From NCBI GenBank assembly GCA_015295985.1, contig DVDX01000060.1, positions 1 to 64,000 of the forward strand: a DNA stretch of 64,000 nt. The letters are read 5' to 3'. The stretch is from Synechococcus sp. M44_DOE_062. Its GTDB lineage: Bacteria; Cyanobacteriota; Cyanobacteriia; Thermostichales; Thermostichaceae. This document shows positions 21,930 through 31,246 of the stretch, in pieces (the first letter of the stretch is position 1; each line of letters opens with the position of its first letter). Both the position numbers and the translations under genes were made by a program. The notes beneath the pieces are model-generated. The model saw nothing but the letters and a program-made list of their open reading frames with translations, ran no database searches and was not told where the DNA came from.

Positions 21930-22604
21930 TTACCACTGGATAATCTTTTTCTGAACGGCTGTCATGCACATGGCAACACGGGCGTTGATCTCATCCTCAG
22001 AGCCGAAAATGTCCAACTTTTCTTTGAGCCTTTGGATACAGTTTTGCACGGTCTTCTTGCTGGTGTGAATGCGATCGGCGATGGCTTGGTCGGTGAGGGC
22101 TTCTTTGCAGAGCAAGTTCAAGACCTCAATTTCTCGTTCCGTCAGCTTCGTGAGACCGCGTAACTCCCGCGGCATACGCAATTCTCCATTCAGAGCACTT
22201 TTGGCCCCCTCCAGAAACACGGTGCGCCGTTCCATTTTGTTGACCGCGGCAAACCCACCCTGGTGTTTGCTGATCAGGCCCACCAATGGAGTTAGCAGCA
22301 GCGGCTCGCTGGAATAGGCCATCACATTCAGGGTGGGGTAGTTCTCAAAAATATGGCGCAGGAACTCTAGGCCAGGCTCGGCAGACTGCTCTCCGCTGGT
22401 TTGACCGTAGAGCAGATCGGCTACAACCAAGTCCGGTTGTTCCCGCTGCAAGCGCAGGATGGCGTCCATAGGGTTGGTGACCGTAATGCATTGAGCATCG
22501 GCTGCAATCCGTTGCAGCCACTCACAGTTGTTTTGGGCCACCTCTGGATGATCTTCGACAATCAAAAACTTGAGCGGGGCAGTGGGGCTTTCAACCTCGG
22601 GCAT
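21930..22604 (-). CDS. two-component response regulator, LuxR/NarL type
   Basis: About 224 aa from MPEVESPTAP. Receiver domain: FLIVEDHPE, phospho-acceptor Asp in LVVADLLYG, Ser in MAYSSE and a Lys in AVNKME. C-terminal LuxR-type helix-turn-helix: LTEREIEVLNLLCKEALTDQAIADRIHTSKKTVQNCIQRLKEKL. It probably regulates transcription in response to an unlinked histidine kinase. The chosen ATG has AGGAG at 7 bases; starts 14 and 35 codons upstream are also open. It converges on the hlip pair, which makes light stress a reasonable but unproven context. Confidence 0.8.
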   Translation of the reverse strand: MPEVESPTAPLKFLIVEDHPEVAQNNCEWLQRIAADAQCITVTNPMDAILRLQREQPDLVVADLLYGQTSGEQSAEPGLEFLRHIFENYPTLNVMAYSSEPLLLTPLVGLISKHQGGFAAVNKMERRTVFLEGAKSALNGELRMPRELRGLTKLTEREIEVLNLLCKEALTDQAIADRIHTSKKTVQNCIQRLKEKLDIFGSEDEINARVAMCMTAVQKKIIQW

Positions 22605-22820
22605 CAATCCACTCCTCTGATCCATTCTTGTCATTATTCTTGTCATTTGTTCCTTGCCAGGCGGGCACAGCCGAATATGCTTGCAGGCAAGGATCCCACC
22701 TGTAAGCATAGCTCGTAGCAGGTTACCCCAGTCTAGCCTCAGGTAGGGGTTTAGAGGTGAGCCTGGGGGGGTAGGAAAGAACAGGCTAGGCTAGAGGGTG
22801 ATGTCAACCGGATCTGAACT

Positions 22821-23567
22821 GTGGTACCCCTGCAAGATTGCAACCCAACCACCCGCACAGCCTATGTCACTTATGCCCTGGTGATCGTTAACATCTTAAT
22901 CTTTCTGTACCAGCTAACCCTGTCGCCACAAGAGTTGGCAGCTTTTTTCCGAGAGTGGGCAGTGGTACCGACAGAGTTGACGGCCAGTTTTCGAGGAGAG
23001 ATCACCTCTTCGTCGCGTCCAGAATGGGTAACCCTATTCACCTCACAATTTCTGCATGGGGGCTTTCTCCACATTGGTGGGAACATGCTTTTTTTGTGGG
23101 TTTTCGGCAACAATGTTGAAGATCGCTTGGGCCATGTGCGTTACCTCATCTTTTACCTGGCTTGCGGAGCTTTGGCTGCGCTAACGCAGTGGTTTTTCGA
23201 TATGGGATCCCCCATTCCTTCACTGGGGGCAAGTGGTGCCATTGCCGGCGTATTGGGAGCGTATATTTTGCGTTTTCCACGGGCCGAGATCCTGACCCTG
23301 GTGCCCTTGGGTATTTTCATCACAACCCTCTACGTTCCAGCTTGGGTGTTCTTGGGCTTTTGGTTCATCCAGCAGGCCTTCTACGGCATTGCCAGCCTAC
23401 AGACACCTACCAACATCGGCATGCAGGGTGGGGGAATTGCCTACTGGGCCCATGCAGGCGGTTTTGTGTTTGGGGCCATTTTGGGGCCGCTGATGGGGCT
23501 ATTTTCCGGCAAAAGCCCTTATGACCGCCAAATGACTTGGCAACAACGCGACAGGGATCCGTTTTGA
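22821..23567 (+). CDS. rhomboid family intramembrane serine protease
   Basis: Protein of 248 aa with six to seven membrane helices. Oxyanion/structural GGNMLFLWVFG (N near residue 92), nucleophile Ser in LGASGAIAGVLGAY (about 137) and catalytic His in YWAHAGGFVFGAILG (about 214) are all present, so an active rhomboid is expected. Substrates are unknown. The start is a GTG in GTGGTACCC. It is divergent from the response regulator. Confidence 0.85.
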   Translation: MVPLQDCNPTTRTAYVTYALVIVNILIFLYQLTLSPQELAAFFREWAVVPTELTASFRGEITSSSRPEWVTLFTSQFLHGGFLHIGGNMLFLWVFGNNVEDRLGHVRYLIFYLACGALAALTQWFFDMGSPIPSLGASGAIAGVLGAYILRFPRAEILTLVPLGIFITTLYVPAWVFLGFWFIQQAFYGIASLQTPTNIGMQGGGIAYWAHAGGFVFGAILGPLMGLFSGKSPYDRQMTWQQRDRDPF

Positions 23568-23632
23568 TTTGATCGGCTTTGATACTTTCTCAGCCTATTG
23601 TCAATCGGATAGCAGCTTGATGGGAGAAAGCC

Positions 23633-24229
23633 ATGGTCAGTCTATCTGCCAAGCCTCTAACTCTGGAAGACTTTCTACAACAGCCGGAAACTCAGCCCGC
23701 CAGCGAGTTCATCGAAGGAGAAATTATCCAGAAGCCCACACCACAGGGAAAACATAGCCGTCTCCAACTAAAGCTGGGTAGCTTCATTAACGAGATGTTG
23801 GAGCCTTCTCAACTGGGAATGGCATTTACAGAGCTGCGCTGCACCTTCGCCGGATACGCGATTGTGCCCGATATTTCTGTGATCCCCTGGGATCGGATCC
23901 CTGTGGACGAAGATGGCACCATTCAAAATCTCATCTCCTTTTGTCCTGATTGGATGATTGAGATTCTCTCTCCCGATCAAAATCCAATGAAGCTGGTCAA
24001 AAAAATCTTGATTGGCCTGGATCACGGCTGCCAAATGGGGTGGATTGTGGCTCCTGAAGAAAGGGTTGTTTTTGTCTGCCCTGCCGGGCAACAGCCAACG
24101 GTGCATGAGGATCCCCAAGAGGTGATCCCCGCTCCTGCCTTCGCCCAAGGGATCCAACTGACAATCGCGACTTTGTTTGGCTGGATGCAAGTTCAAGCTG
24201 ACGAGAGCCGCAAGCCCAACGCAGGATAG
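23633..24229 (+). CDS. Uma2 family (DUF820) putative endonuclease
   Basis: Protein of 198 aa with the Uma2/PD-(D/E)XK-like layout: LTLEDFL start, EFIEGEIIQKPTPQGKHSRLQ (Glu, then His), VVPDISV-type motif (AIVPDISVIPW), PDWMIEILSPDQ and the KILIGLDHGCQMGWIV helix-strand. These proteins are very numerous in cyanobacteria and their biological role is unknown. ATG is preceded by GGGAGAAAG. It lies between rhomboid and the convergent ndhD. Confidence 0.8.
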   Translation: MVSLSAKPLTLEDFLQQPETQPASEFIEGEIIQKPTPQGKHSRLQLKLGSFINEMLEPSQLGMAFTELRCTFAGYAIVPDISVIPWDRIPVDEDGTIQNLISFCPDWMIEILSPDQNPMKLVKKILIGLDHGCQMGWIVAPEERVVFVCPAGQQPTVHEDPQEVIPAPAFAQGIQLTIATLFGWMQVQADESRKPNAG

Positions 24230-24294
24230 AAAGGGAGTGGATCTCCTTCCACCCCTCAGTTCTTACCTCAATTCAAATTCAAGATTCACAAGAT

Positions 24295-25899
24295 TCAGTC
24301 GTTGTAGAGGGCAGGAGCTTGGGCAACCGTCTCACCAGTTTGGGGCAGCTCCTGCCGCAGCAGTGCCACCAGGGCATTAGTGGATTGGTCGTAGAGGCTG
24401 GTCACCAGTTTGGGATAGAGCCCAATGCCAATGATAGGGATCAGCAGGCAGGCGATGATGAACACCTCGCGCGGCTCGGCATCCACCAATTCTTCGTGTT
24501 CGGTGAGCTCTTTGTTCTCCGGGCCAAAGAAAATCTGCCGCAACATCGACAGCAGGTAGATAGGGGTCAGGATCACCCCAACTGCCGCCAGGAAAACCAC
24601 CACCAGCCGGAAGGGGAGAGAGTAAGCATCGGTGGTGGCCATGCCAATAAACACCATGATCTCGGCCACAAAGCCGCTCATCCCGGGTAGAGCCAAAGAG
24701 GCCAGCGAGCAGGCGGTGAACATGGAGAAGATCTTGGGCATCTTCAGGCCCACACCGCCCATTTCTTCCAGCTCCAGTGTGTGGGTGCGGTCGTAGGTGG
24801 CCCCCACCAAGAAGAACAGGCTGGCCCCAATGAGCCCGTGGGAGATCATCTGCAACATGGCCCCGCTCATGCCGATTTCGGTCAGGGATCCGATGCCGAT
24901 GAGCACAAAACCCATGTGGCTGATGGAAGAATAGGCGATCTTCCGCTTCAGGTTGCGCTGCGCGAAAGAGGTGAGGGCTGCAAAGATGATGTTCACCACT
25001 CCCAGTACGATCAGCACCGGCGCAAAGTAAAGATGGGCATCCGGCAGCATACCCGCATTCATACGCATTAGGGCATAGCCCCCCATCTTGAGCAGGATCC
25101 CCGCCAGCAGCATGTGCACCGGCGCAGTGGCTTCTCCATGGGCATCGGGCAGCCAGGTGTGCAAGGGGAAAATGGGCAGCTTCACCCCATAGGCAATGAG
25201 GAAGGCCCCGTACATCAGCAGTTGGAAGGTGAGCGGATAGGTCTTGCGGGCCAGATCCGTCATGTCAAAGCTGATGGGATCCCCGTAGAAGGCCATGGCC
25301 AGACCTGCCACCAAAATAAACAGGGAGCTGAGGGCCGTGTAGAGGATAAACTTGGTGGCCGCGTAGAGGCGGTTTGCCCCACCCCAAATGGAGAGGAGCA
25401 AGTACACCGGGATCAGCTCCAATTCCCACATCAGGAAGAAGAGCAACATGTCCTGCACGGCAAACACCCCGATTTGCCCGCCGTACATGGCCAACATCAA
25501 GAAGTAGAAGAGGCGAGGCTTGAGGGTGACCGGCCAAGCGGCCAAAATGGCTAGGGTGGTGATAAACGCCGTGAGCAGGATCAGCGGCATGGAGAGGCCA
25601 TCGGCCCCCACCGACCAACTCAAGCCCACTTGGGGTACCCAGGTATAGCGCTCCAGCAGTTGCAAGCCCGTCTGGCCGGGATCGTAGCCAACATAGAAGC
25701 CGGCCAGCAGAATCAGCAGATCCGTGACCGCGATGAACAAAGCAAACCAGCGGATCCGCTCGGCCAACTTTTGCGCATAGGCGCGGCTACTGGGATCCCC
25801 AGCCGGTGCTGGGATCCAGGGGATGAATAGGGCGGCCAACACAGGGTAAACGATGACCGTGGTCAGCCAAGGAAACTCGTTCAAGCTGGGCAGCGCCAT
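24295..25899 (-). CDS. ndhD: NAD(P)H-quinone oxidoreductase chain 4 (NDH-1 subunit D)
   Basis: Proton-pumping antiporter-like subunit of the cyanobacterial NDH-1 complex in thylakoids, used in respiration and cyclic electron flow. 534 aa with about 14 helices; conserved [18 protein letters not shown] (Glu in TM5), [38 protein letters not shown] and [12 protein letters not shown] are intact. The D1/D2 versus CO2-uptake D3/D4 class is not decided here; absence of ndhF3 and cupA neighbours favours the respiratory type. It is divergent from the asparaginase gene. Confidence 0.92.
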   Translation of the reverse strand: MALPSLNEFPWLTTVIVYPVLAALFIPWIPAPAGDPSSRAYAQKLAERIRWFALFIAVTDLLILLAGFYVGYDPGQTGLQLLERYTWVPQVGLSWSVGADGLSMPLILLTAFITTLAILAAWPVTLKPRLFYFLMLAMYGGQIGVFAVQDMLLFFLMWELELIPVYLLLSIWGGANRLYAATKFILYTALSSLFILVAGLAMAFYGDPISFDMTDLARKTYPLTFQLLMYGAFLIAYGVKLPIFPLHTWLPDAHGEATAPVHMLLAGILLKMGGYALMRMNAGMLPDAHLYFAPVLIVLGVVNIIFAALTSFAQRNLKRKIAYSSISHMGFVLIGIGSLTEIGMSGAMLQMISHGLIGASLFFLVGATYDRTHTLELEEMGGVGLKMPKIFSMFTACSLASLALPGMSGFVAEIMVFIGMATTDAYSLPFRLVVVFLAAVGVILTPIYLLSMLRQIFFGPENKELTEHEELVDAEPREVFIIACLLIPIIGIGLYPKLVTSLYDQSTNALVALLRQELPQTGETVAQAPALYND

Positions 25900-26137
25900 G
25901 GATGTAACCTCGTTTGTGCCATACCACCAGGGGGATCCTTGCGGGCTGCAATCCGACAGCCCTTTACCAGAATCGCCCTTGAGTATCTATGCTTAGCAGA
26001 TTTACAGGATTATCTTAAGGCTCCCTCTCCCTTTCCGTTGGGATCCCTGGGATGGAGCAGATGCATTGGTGGATGTTGTACCCGAAAATCAGAAGGAAGT
26101 AATCTTTCACTGTCCTCCCAAGGTAACCCATCTCATC

Positions 26138-27016
26138 ATGCCTCAACCCAAACTGATCATCCACGGCGGAGCCGGCAGCGCCCTGGAAGGGGAAAGCAGC
26201 CTGGAAAAAGTGAGGGGATCCCTGCGGCAGGTGGTGGAGAGTACCTACGAGCTGCTACTAGCCGGGCAGAGTGCCGAGGCGGCGGTGATGCATGCCTGCC
26301 AGTTGCTGGAAGATGATCCGCTCTACAACGCTGGGACGGGGTCGGTCTTGCAATCGGATGGGCAGATCCGCATGAGCGCTGCTCTCATGAACGGGGCCAC
26401 CCAGTCTTTTAGCGGGGTGATCAATGTCAGTCGGGTTCAGCATCCCATCCTCATGGCCCAGGCTCTGCAATCTAGCCCGGATCGGGTGGTAGCCGAACAA
26501 GGGGCGGCAGAGCTGGCGCGGGAACTGAAGTTGCCAGTCTATGACCCAGCCACTCTCAAGCGGGTTCAAGAGTGGGTGCAGTTGCGCCAAACCCATCCCC
26601 CAACCAGGGTTCTCACCGCTCTGGCCATGGGCACGGTGGGAGCGGTGGCGCTGGATCAACAGGGGCAAATCTGTGCCGGCACCTCCACCGGCGGGCGGGG
26701 GTTCGAACGGGTGGGGCGGGTGAGCGATTCGGCCACTCCGGCGGGAACCTATGCCAGTGCAGCGGCGGGGGTCAGTTGCACCGGTGTTGGGGAAGATATT
26801 TTGGATGAGAGCTTGGCGGCGCGGATCGTGATTCGAGTGGAAGATGGCCTCAGCTTGAAAGCTGCCATGGCCAAGTCTTTTCAAGAGGCCCGCCAACGTC
26901 GCCGCTCCTTCGGGGCCATTGCTCTATCGCGTTCGGGCGAGATTGCTTGGGATACCACCACCGACCTGCTGCTGGCCGCCTATCACGATGGGCAGGGGAT
27001 CGGCTTGACAATCTAA
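26138..27016 (+). CDS. isoaspartyl peptidase / plant-type L-asparaginase
   Basis: Ntn-hydrolase of 292 aa. N-terminal LIIHGGAGS, DDPLYNAGTGSVLQSDG, and the autoprocessing site AMGTVGAVALD, where Thr of GTVG becomes the catalytic N-terminal residue of the beta subunit (about 170); STGGRGFERVGRVSDSATPAGTYA is the substrate loop. The family hydrolyses asparagine and beta-aspartyl dipeptides. With cyanophycinase at 57.6 kb it could complete release of Asp and Arg from cyanophycin (inference). The MPQPKLIIHGG start is preferred over the track's GTG 24 codons earlier. Confidence 0.88.
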   Translation: MPQPKLIIHGGAGSALEGESSLEKVRGSLRQVVESTYELLLAGQSAEAAVMHACQLLEDDPLYNAGTGSVLQSDGQIRMSAALMNGATQSFSGVINVSRVQHPILMAQALQSSPDRVVAEQGAAELARELKLPVYDPATLKRVQEWVQLRQTHPPTRVLTALAMGTVGAVALDQQGQICAGTSTGGRGFERVGRVSDSATPAGTYASAAAGVSCTGVGEDILDESLAARIVIRVEDGLSLKAAMAKSFQEARQRRRSFGAIALSRSGEIAWDTTTDLLLAAYHDGQGIGLTI

Positions 27017-27132
27017 ACTGCCAACTGAGCTTGCGGGATTAGACCTGGACAAGCCTAAGGCGGTTGGGTAAGAGTAGAAATAGTACTTAAACAAACCAAG
27101 TCCGCTCCCTGGCGGGCCACTGTAGGGCGTTT

Positions 27133-28167
27133 ATGGCACTTCACGCGGAGTTACACCGCCATTTGGGCGGGTCGGTTGTTCCCCGGATTCTGTGGCGCTA
27201 TTTCCATCGCCAGGGATCCCCTTTGGCACAGCGCTTTCCCACCTATGCCGAGTTTGAGGAGTTCTACACGCGCCCGCGCAACACCCTCGAAGATTACTTA
27301 GAGCTGCACACACTGGTGGAACAGGTGCAAACCCTGGAAACCCTGCCCTATTTTATCTACCGCCTGCTGCGGGGAGCTTACGTCTTTGAGGATCTGGCCT
27401 ACCTAGAGATTCGCTACACTCCCTACCTGCGCACGGATCCCACCCTGGATGAGGCGGAGCGCCTCAAGCAGATGCGCCAGGTGATCGAGACGGTGGGACA
27501 GGCCAGCCAACAGCGGGAGTATCCCATCGTCACCACCCAGATCGTCTGTTTGCACTCGCGCCTGCCCAGCCACATCAACCGGGCCATGGTGGAAGCTGCC
27601 GCCGAGTCGGAGTATGTGTGTGCCATTGACTTGGCCGGGGGAGACAAGCCCTATGGCGAACGCATGGACGAGTGGATTGAGCTGTTCAAGTATGCGCTGG
27701 CCCGCGGCCTAAAAACCACTGCCCACCTGTACGAAACGTTGGATGGCTGCTACCCGCAGTTGCTGCCCTATGTCTCGCGGATCGGCCATGGCATTCAGAT
27801 CCCTCTCCACTATCCAGAATTGCTGCCGGAGCTGGCACGGCGAGGGCAATGCTTGGAAGTTTGTCCTACCACCTATCTAAAAACAGGAACCCTGCCCAGT
27901 TTGGAGCCCCTCAAGATTGTGTTTGACCGCTGCTTTGACGCGGGAGTAGATATTGCCATCTGTACTGACAACGCCGGCTTGCACAATGTGCGCCTGCCGT
28001 TTGAATACGAGAACCTGCTGACCCACGACATCATTGATTTCGAGCAGCTCAAACACTGCCAGGAAGCAGCCTTTCGTCACGCTTTTGCCTGGCCCTACAA
28101 GGGGCGTCCAGCCTCATTGTTGTCGGAGTTGCAGCAGGGGGTATCTGCCTCTTTGGTGGCTCTCTAG
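27133..28167 (+). CDS. adenosine deaminase-like amidohydrolase
   Basis: TIM-barrel metallohydrolase of 344 aa. Metal and catalytic positions are visible: HAELHRHLGGS (HxH, residues 4-14), HLYE (His and Glu, near 198), RIGHG (His, near 217) and CTDNAGLHNVRLPFEYENLL (Asp near 278). Classical adenosine deaminases have SxDDP at the last site; here the second Asp is Asn and the Pro is Ala, so the substrate may differ from adenosine. It is a single gene between the asparaginase and the DppA-like gene, same strand. Confidence 0.75.
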   Translation: MALHAELHRHLGGSVVPRILWRYFHRQGSPLAQRFPTYAEFEEFYTRPRNTLEDYLELHTLVEQVQTLETLPYFIYRLLRGAYVFEDLAYLEIRYTPYLRTDPTLDEAERLKQMRQVIETVGQASQQREYPIVTTQIVCLHSRLPSHINRAMVEAAAESEYVCAIDLAGGDKPYGERMDEWIELFKYALARGLKTTAHLYETLDGCYPQLLPYVSRIGHGIQIPLHYPELLPELARRGQCLEVCPTTYLKTGTLPSLEPLKIVFDRCFDAGVDIAICTDNAGLHNVRLPFEYENLLTHDIIDFEQLKHCQEAAFRHAFAWPYKGRPASLLSELQQGVSASLVAL

Positions 28168-28358
28168 GTGATGGGCTGCTGACTGCTTTTCCAAGTTTTT
28201 CATCCTGACTTCTTATGGGGAAGGGATCCGCAACAGGGCTAGGGGCAGTTTTCGCAGGGGAAATAACGGCTTGGATCCCTTGCTCAGAGGGATGTTGAGC
28301 GGCTTCCGAGGGTGGATGCAGCCCAACAGAATCCAATGCTGAGTCTACTGAGTCAAGC

Positions 28359-29162
28359 ATGAAGGTTTACATCAGCGCCGATATCGAGGGGATCGCTGGC
28401 ATCGGCCATTGGGATGAGGCCACCATCGGACAGCCAGGTTATGAGCCATTCCGAGAGCAGATGACCCGAGAAGTGATCGCGGCTTGTGAGGGATCCCTGG
28501 CTGCCGGAGCCACGCAGATCACGGTCAAAGATGCCCATGACTCGGGGCGGAACCTCATCCCTGAGCGGTTGCCGGAGCCGGTGCAACTCATCCGCGGCTG
28601 GAGCGGCCACCCCTACTGCATGGTGCAAGAGCTGGATCGCAGTTACGATGCCTTGATCTTGATCGGCTATCATGCCCGCGCCGGATCTGCTGCCAACCCC
28701 CTCGCCCACACCTACACCACCGAAGTTAGCCAAATCCGACTGAACGGCCAGGCCATCGCCGAGTTTCACCTGGTCAGCCTCACGGCTGCCTATGAGGGAG
28801 TCCCGGTTGTGTTTGTAGCCGGAGATGCAGAGGTGTGTGCCGCAGCGAAAGCTTATGACGCCCAAATCGAGACGGTGGTCACCCACAAAGGGATGGGCCA
28901 GTCGGTGATTGCGCCACATCCGCAGCAAGTTTTGCGGGCCATCCGCCAAGGTGTAGAGGGATCCCTGAGGCAGTTGTCGGCCTACCGGCCTCGCCCACTG
29001 CCGGATCACTTTCAATTGGAAGTGGACTACAAGGATCCTGCCCGGGCCTACCGCAAGTCTTTTTATCCCGGCTGCCGGTGGGTTGCCGATGCCACGGTTC
29101 GGCTGGAAGTTTCCGACTGGTTTGAGGTGTTGCGGGCTTTGGAGTTTATCGTACTCACCTAG
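28359..29162 (+). CDS. M55 family D-aminopeptidase-like protein (DppA)
   Basis: Protein of 267 aa. N-terminal MKVYISADIEGIAGI (metal Asp and Glu of SxDxEG), KDAHDSGRN, GYHARAG and FVAGD are the zinc ligand motifs of the M55/DppA family, which hydrolyses peptides with N-terminal D-residues such as D-Ala-D-Ala. A role in recycling cell-wall peptides, alongside anmK, is plausible. The stop overlaps the 3' end of convergent mnmH by 8 bp. Confidence 0.85.
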   Translation: MKVYISADIEGIAGIGHWDEATIGQPGYEPFREQMTREVIAACEGSLAAGATQITVKDAHDSGRNLIPERLPEPVQLIRGWSGHPYCMVQELDRSYDALILIGYHARAGSAANPLAHTYTTEVSQIRLNGQAIAEFHLVSLTAAYEGVPVVFVAGDAEVCAAAKAYDAQIETVVTHKGMGQSVIAPHPQQVLRAIRQGVEGSLRQLSAYRPRPLPDHFQLEVDYKDPARAYRKSFYPGCRWVADATVRLEVSDWFEVLRALEFIVLT

Positions 29163-30228
29163 CCGCGTCTGATGGGGATCCAAATGGCATCTCGATAAGG
29201 CAAGCGGCAGCTTCCTTGAGGCTGGTCTCGGAAAGGTCAGACAGCTCAATCCGGGCCCGAATGCGATTGAAGTTTTGCTGCAGCCCGTGCCAATAGGTGG
29301 GGTCGTAGTGCTGCTCCAACAACTCCCGTACAAACTGCGGCCAGTCTTGGGCGTCGATCAGCTCAAACCAACGCTGCAAGCAGGCCTGGCCAAGGCGGGA
29401 CTTCAGAGGCAGCAATTTCCCCTTTAGCGCTTGGGGGTGGGCAATCCAGTGGGGATAATGGGCGATCAACCCCTTGACTCGCTCCTCCAAGGGCAACTGC
29501 ACTTCGACACAGTCGGCTTGGGTAAGGGCTTGCCAAAGGGCAGGCGGCAGATGGAGCTGGCCCACTTTGGCACTCTCAGCTTCCACCCAGACCGGCTTAG
29601 CGGGATCCCACTGGAGAAAAACCTGCACCAGTTGACTTTCAAAGCTCTTCTGACTGGGCTGCGGCGTTCCCCACTCAGCCCCCAGAAGGGATCCCCGGTG
29701 ACAGGCCAGCTTTTCTAGATCGAGGACTTGGGATCCCTGTTGGCGCAGATGGTCAAGCAACTGGGTTTTGCCACTCCCTGTTGGCCCGCAGAGCACTCGG
29801 TAGGTAAATTCCTGGGGCAAGATCTGCAGTTGCCGGCGCACCCAGGCCCGGTAAGTTTTGTAGCCCCCTTGCAAGACCGTAACCTGCCAGCCCACCTGGG
29901 ACAACACCAACGCCAAGCTGGCAGAGCGCTGCCCACCGCGCCAGCAGTAGATTAGGGGCCGGTAATCGCGATCTTTATCGGCAAAATGGGTTTGCAAGTG
30001 GCGACTGATGTTCTGGGCCACCAAGCTTGCCCCTCGTTTGCGGGCTGTAAAGGGATTCACCTGCTTGTAGAGCGTGCCCACCTCTGCCCGTTCTGTATCG
30101 TAGAGTACAGGCAAGTTGATGGCTCCCGGCCAATGATCCTCTGCAAACTCTGTCGGAGAGCGCACATCGATGATTTCGCTGTAGGTGTGCAGCCAGGGCT
30201 CTGCAGTGAAGTGAATCGGAGGAGACAC
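29155..30228 (-). CDS. mnmH: tRNA 2-selenouridine synthase / geranyltransferase
   Basis: Protein of 357 aa with an N-terminal rhodanese domain (IIDVRSPTEFAEDHWPGAINLP, active-site Cys in YCWRGGQRS near 95) and a C-terminal P-loop domain (VLCGPTGSGKTQLLDHL, about 145-161). MnmH geranylates 2-thiouridine at tRNA position 34 and exchanges sulfur for selenium. No selD is in the window, so selenium use cannot be inferred. It converges with and overlaps the DppA-like gene by 8 bp. Confidence 0.9.
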   Translation of the reverse strand: MSPPIHFTAEPWLHTYSEIIDVRSPTEFAEDHWPGAINLPVLYDTERAEVGTLYKQVNPFTARKRGASLVAQNISRHLQTHFADKDRDYRPLIYCWRGGQRSASLALVLSQVGWQVTVLQGGYKTYRAWVRRQLQILPQEFTYRVLCGPTGSGKTQLLDHLRQQGSQVLDLEKLACHRGSLLGAEWGTPQPSQKSFESQLVQVFLQWDPAKPVWVEAESAKVGQLHLPPALWQALTQADCVEVQLPLEERVKGLIAHYPHWIAHPQALKGKLLPLKSRLGQACLQRWFELIDAQDWPQFVRELLEQHYDPTYWHGLQQNFNRIRARIELSDLSETSLKEAAACLIEMPFGSPSDAAR

Positions 30229-30447
30229 AAACTTAGGGATGGAAATGGCAAGCTAGCGCGATCTTGAACAGTTTCTAGCTTAGCCAACGCTGCTGCTCAA
30301 GGAAGCCCAGGGCTAACCCTAGCCCATCCCCTCGCGGGTGGACTTCTCGCTTTTCCAGAAGTTTAGGCAAGGTCCCTGGAACATGCAGGATGCCATTTGC
30401 CGCTCTCAAAAAAGTTACAGAGGTCTTCAGGCTCTCCAGGTGCCATC

Positions 30448-31200
30448 TCAGATAGAAAGGTGAGCTCGAACTTTTTCTTCATCCATTTGGTCGGTCGGCC
30501 CTTCCATGATAAGGGATCCATTTTCCATGAGATAAAAGTAATCGGCTAGGCTTTGGGCAAACTCAAAATACTGCTCCACCAGCAGCACGGAAACCCCTCG
30601 CTCTTTCTGAATGCGGGTGATGGCTTCTTCGATCTCGATAATGATGGAGGGTTGGATCCCTTCTGTGGGCTCATCTAGGAGCAAAAGTTTGGGCTCCGCC
30701 ACCAAAGCTCTGGCAATCGCTAACTGCTGCTGCTGCCCACCGCTCAAATCCCCGCCTAGACGTTTAAGAAAAGAACGCAGAATTGGGAATAAGTCATAGA
30801 TAAACTCAGGTATGATCCGTTCTTTGTTTGGGGCAGCTTCTAACCCCACCAGCAGGTTTTCCTCAACCGTTAAGCGGGGAAAAATCTCCCGTCCTTGGGG
30901 CACATAGCCGATACCGGCACGGGCTCGCCAATTGGGAGGGTAATGGTTAATAGGACGGCCCTCAAAAGCAATTTTGCCTGTGCAGTCTTTCAGAAGCCCC
31001 ATCAGGGCTTTAAGCGTGGTGGTTTTGCCCATGCCATTGCGACCCAGAAGGCAAACCGCTTGGCCCGGAAAGATCTTAAAAGAGAGATCCTTTACAATTA
31101 AGCTCTGGCCGTAGTAAACCCTCAAATCGGAGACCTCCAGAAGAGGCCCAGATCCATCTCGGGATAGATTTTGTGTTGCGGTCGCGTTTTCCGTGTTCAT
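30448..31200 (-). CDS. urtE: urea ABC transporter ATP-binding protein UrtE
   Basis: Second ATPase (LivF-like) of the urea importer, acting on the cytoplasmic face. Walker A GRNGMGKTT, signature LSGGQQQQLAIAR, Walker B LLLLDEPTEGIQPS and H-loop VEQYFEF are all intact. About 250 aa from MNTENATATQ; the track's start 28 codons earlier overlaps urtD. Last gene of the leftward urt operon, 46 bp after urtD. Confidence 0.9.
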   Translation of the reverse strand: MNTENATATQNLSRDGSGPLLEVSDLRVYYGQSLIVKDLSFKIFPGQAVCLLGRNGMGKTTTLKALMGLLKDCTGKIAFEGRPINHYPPNWRARAGIGYVPQGREIFPRLTVEENLLVGLEAAPNKERIIPEFIYDLFPILRSFLKRLGGDLSGGQQQQLAIARALVAEPKLLLLDEPTEGIQPSIIIEIEEAITRIQKERGVSVLLVEQYFEFAQSLADYFYLMENGSLIMEGPTDQMDEEKVRAHLSI

Positions 31201-31246
31201 GGGCCTGCGCATGGTTTGGCTAGATACAGAGCTATGGCCTTTCTGT

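Noticed and set aside
23633-24229. Uma2 and rhomboid genes as a toxin or defence cassette
   Set aside because: Uma2 genes are scattered singly through cyanobacterial genomes; no partner gene or mobile context here supports a system.
28353-29333. 326-aa minus-strand ORF
   Set aside because: Antisense to the DppA-like gene and overlapping mnmH; composition and lack of motifs mark it as a shadow.
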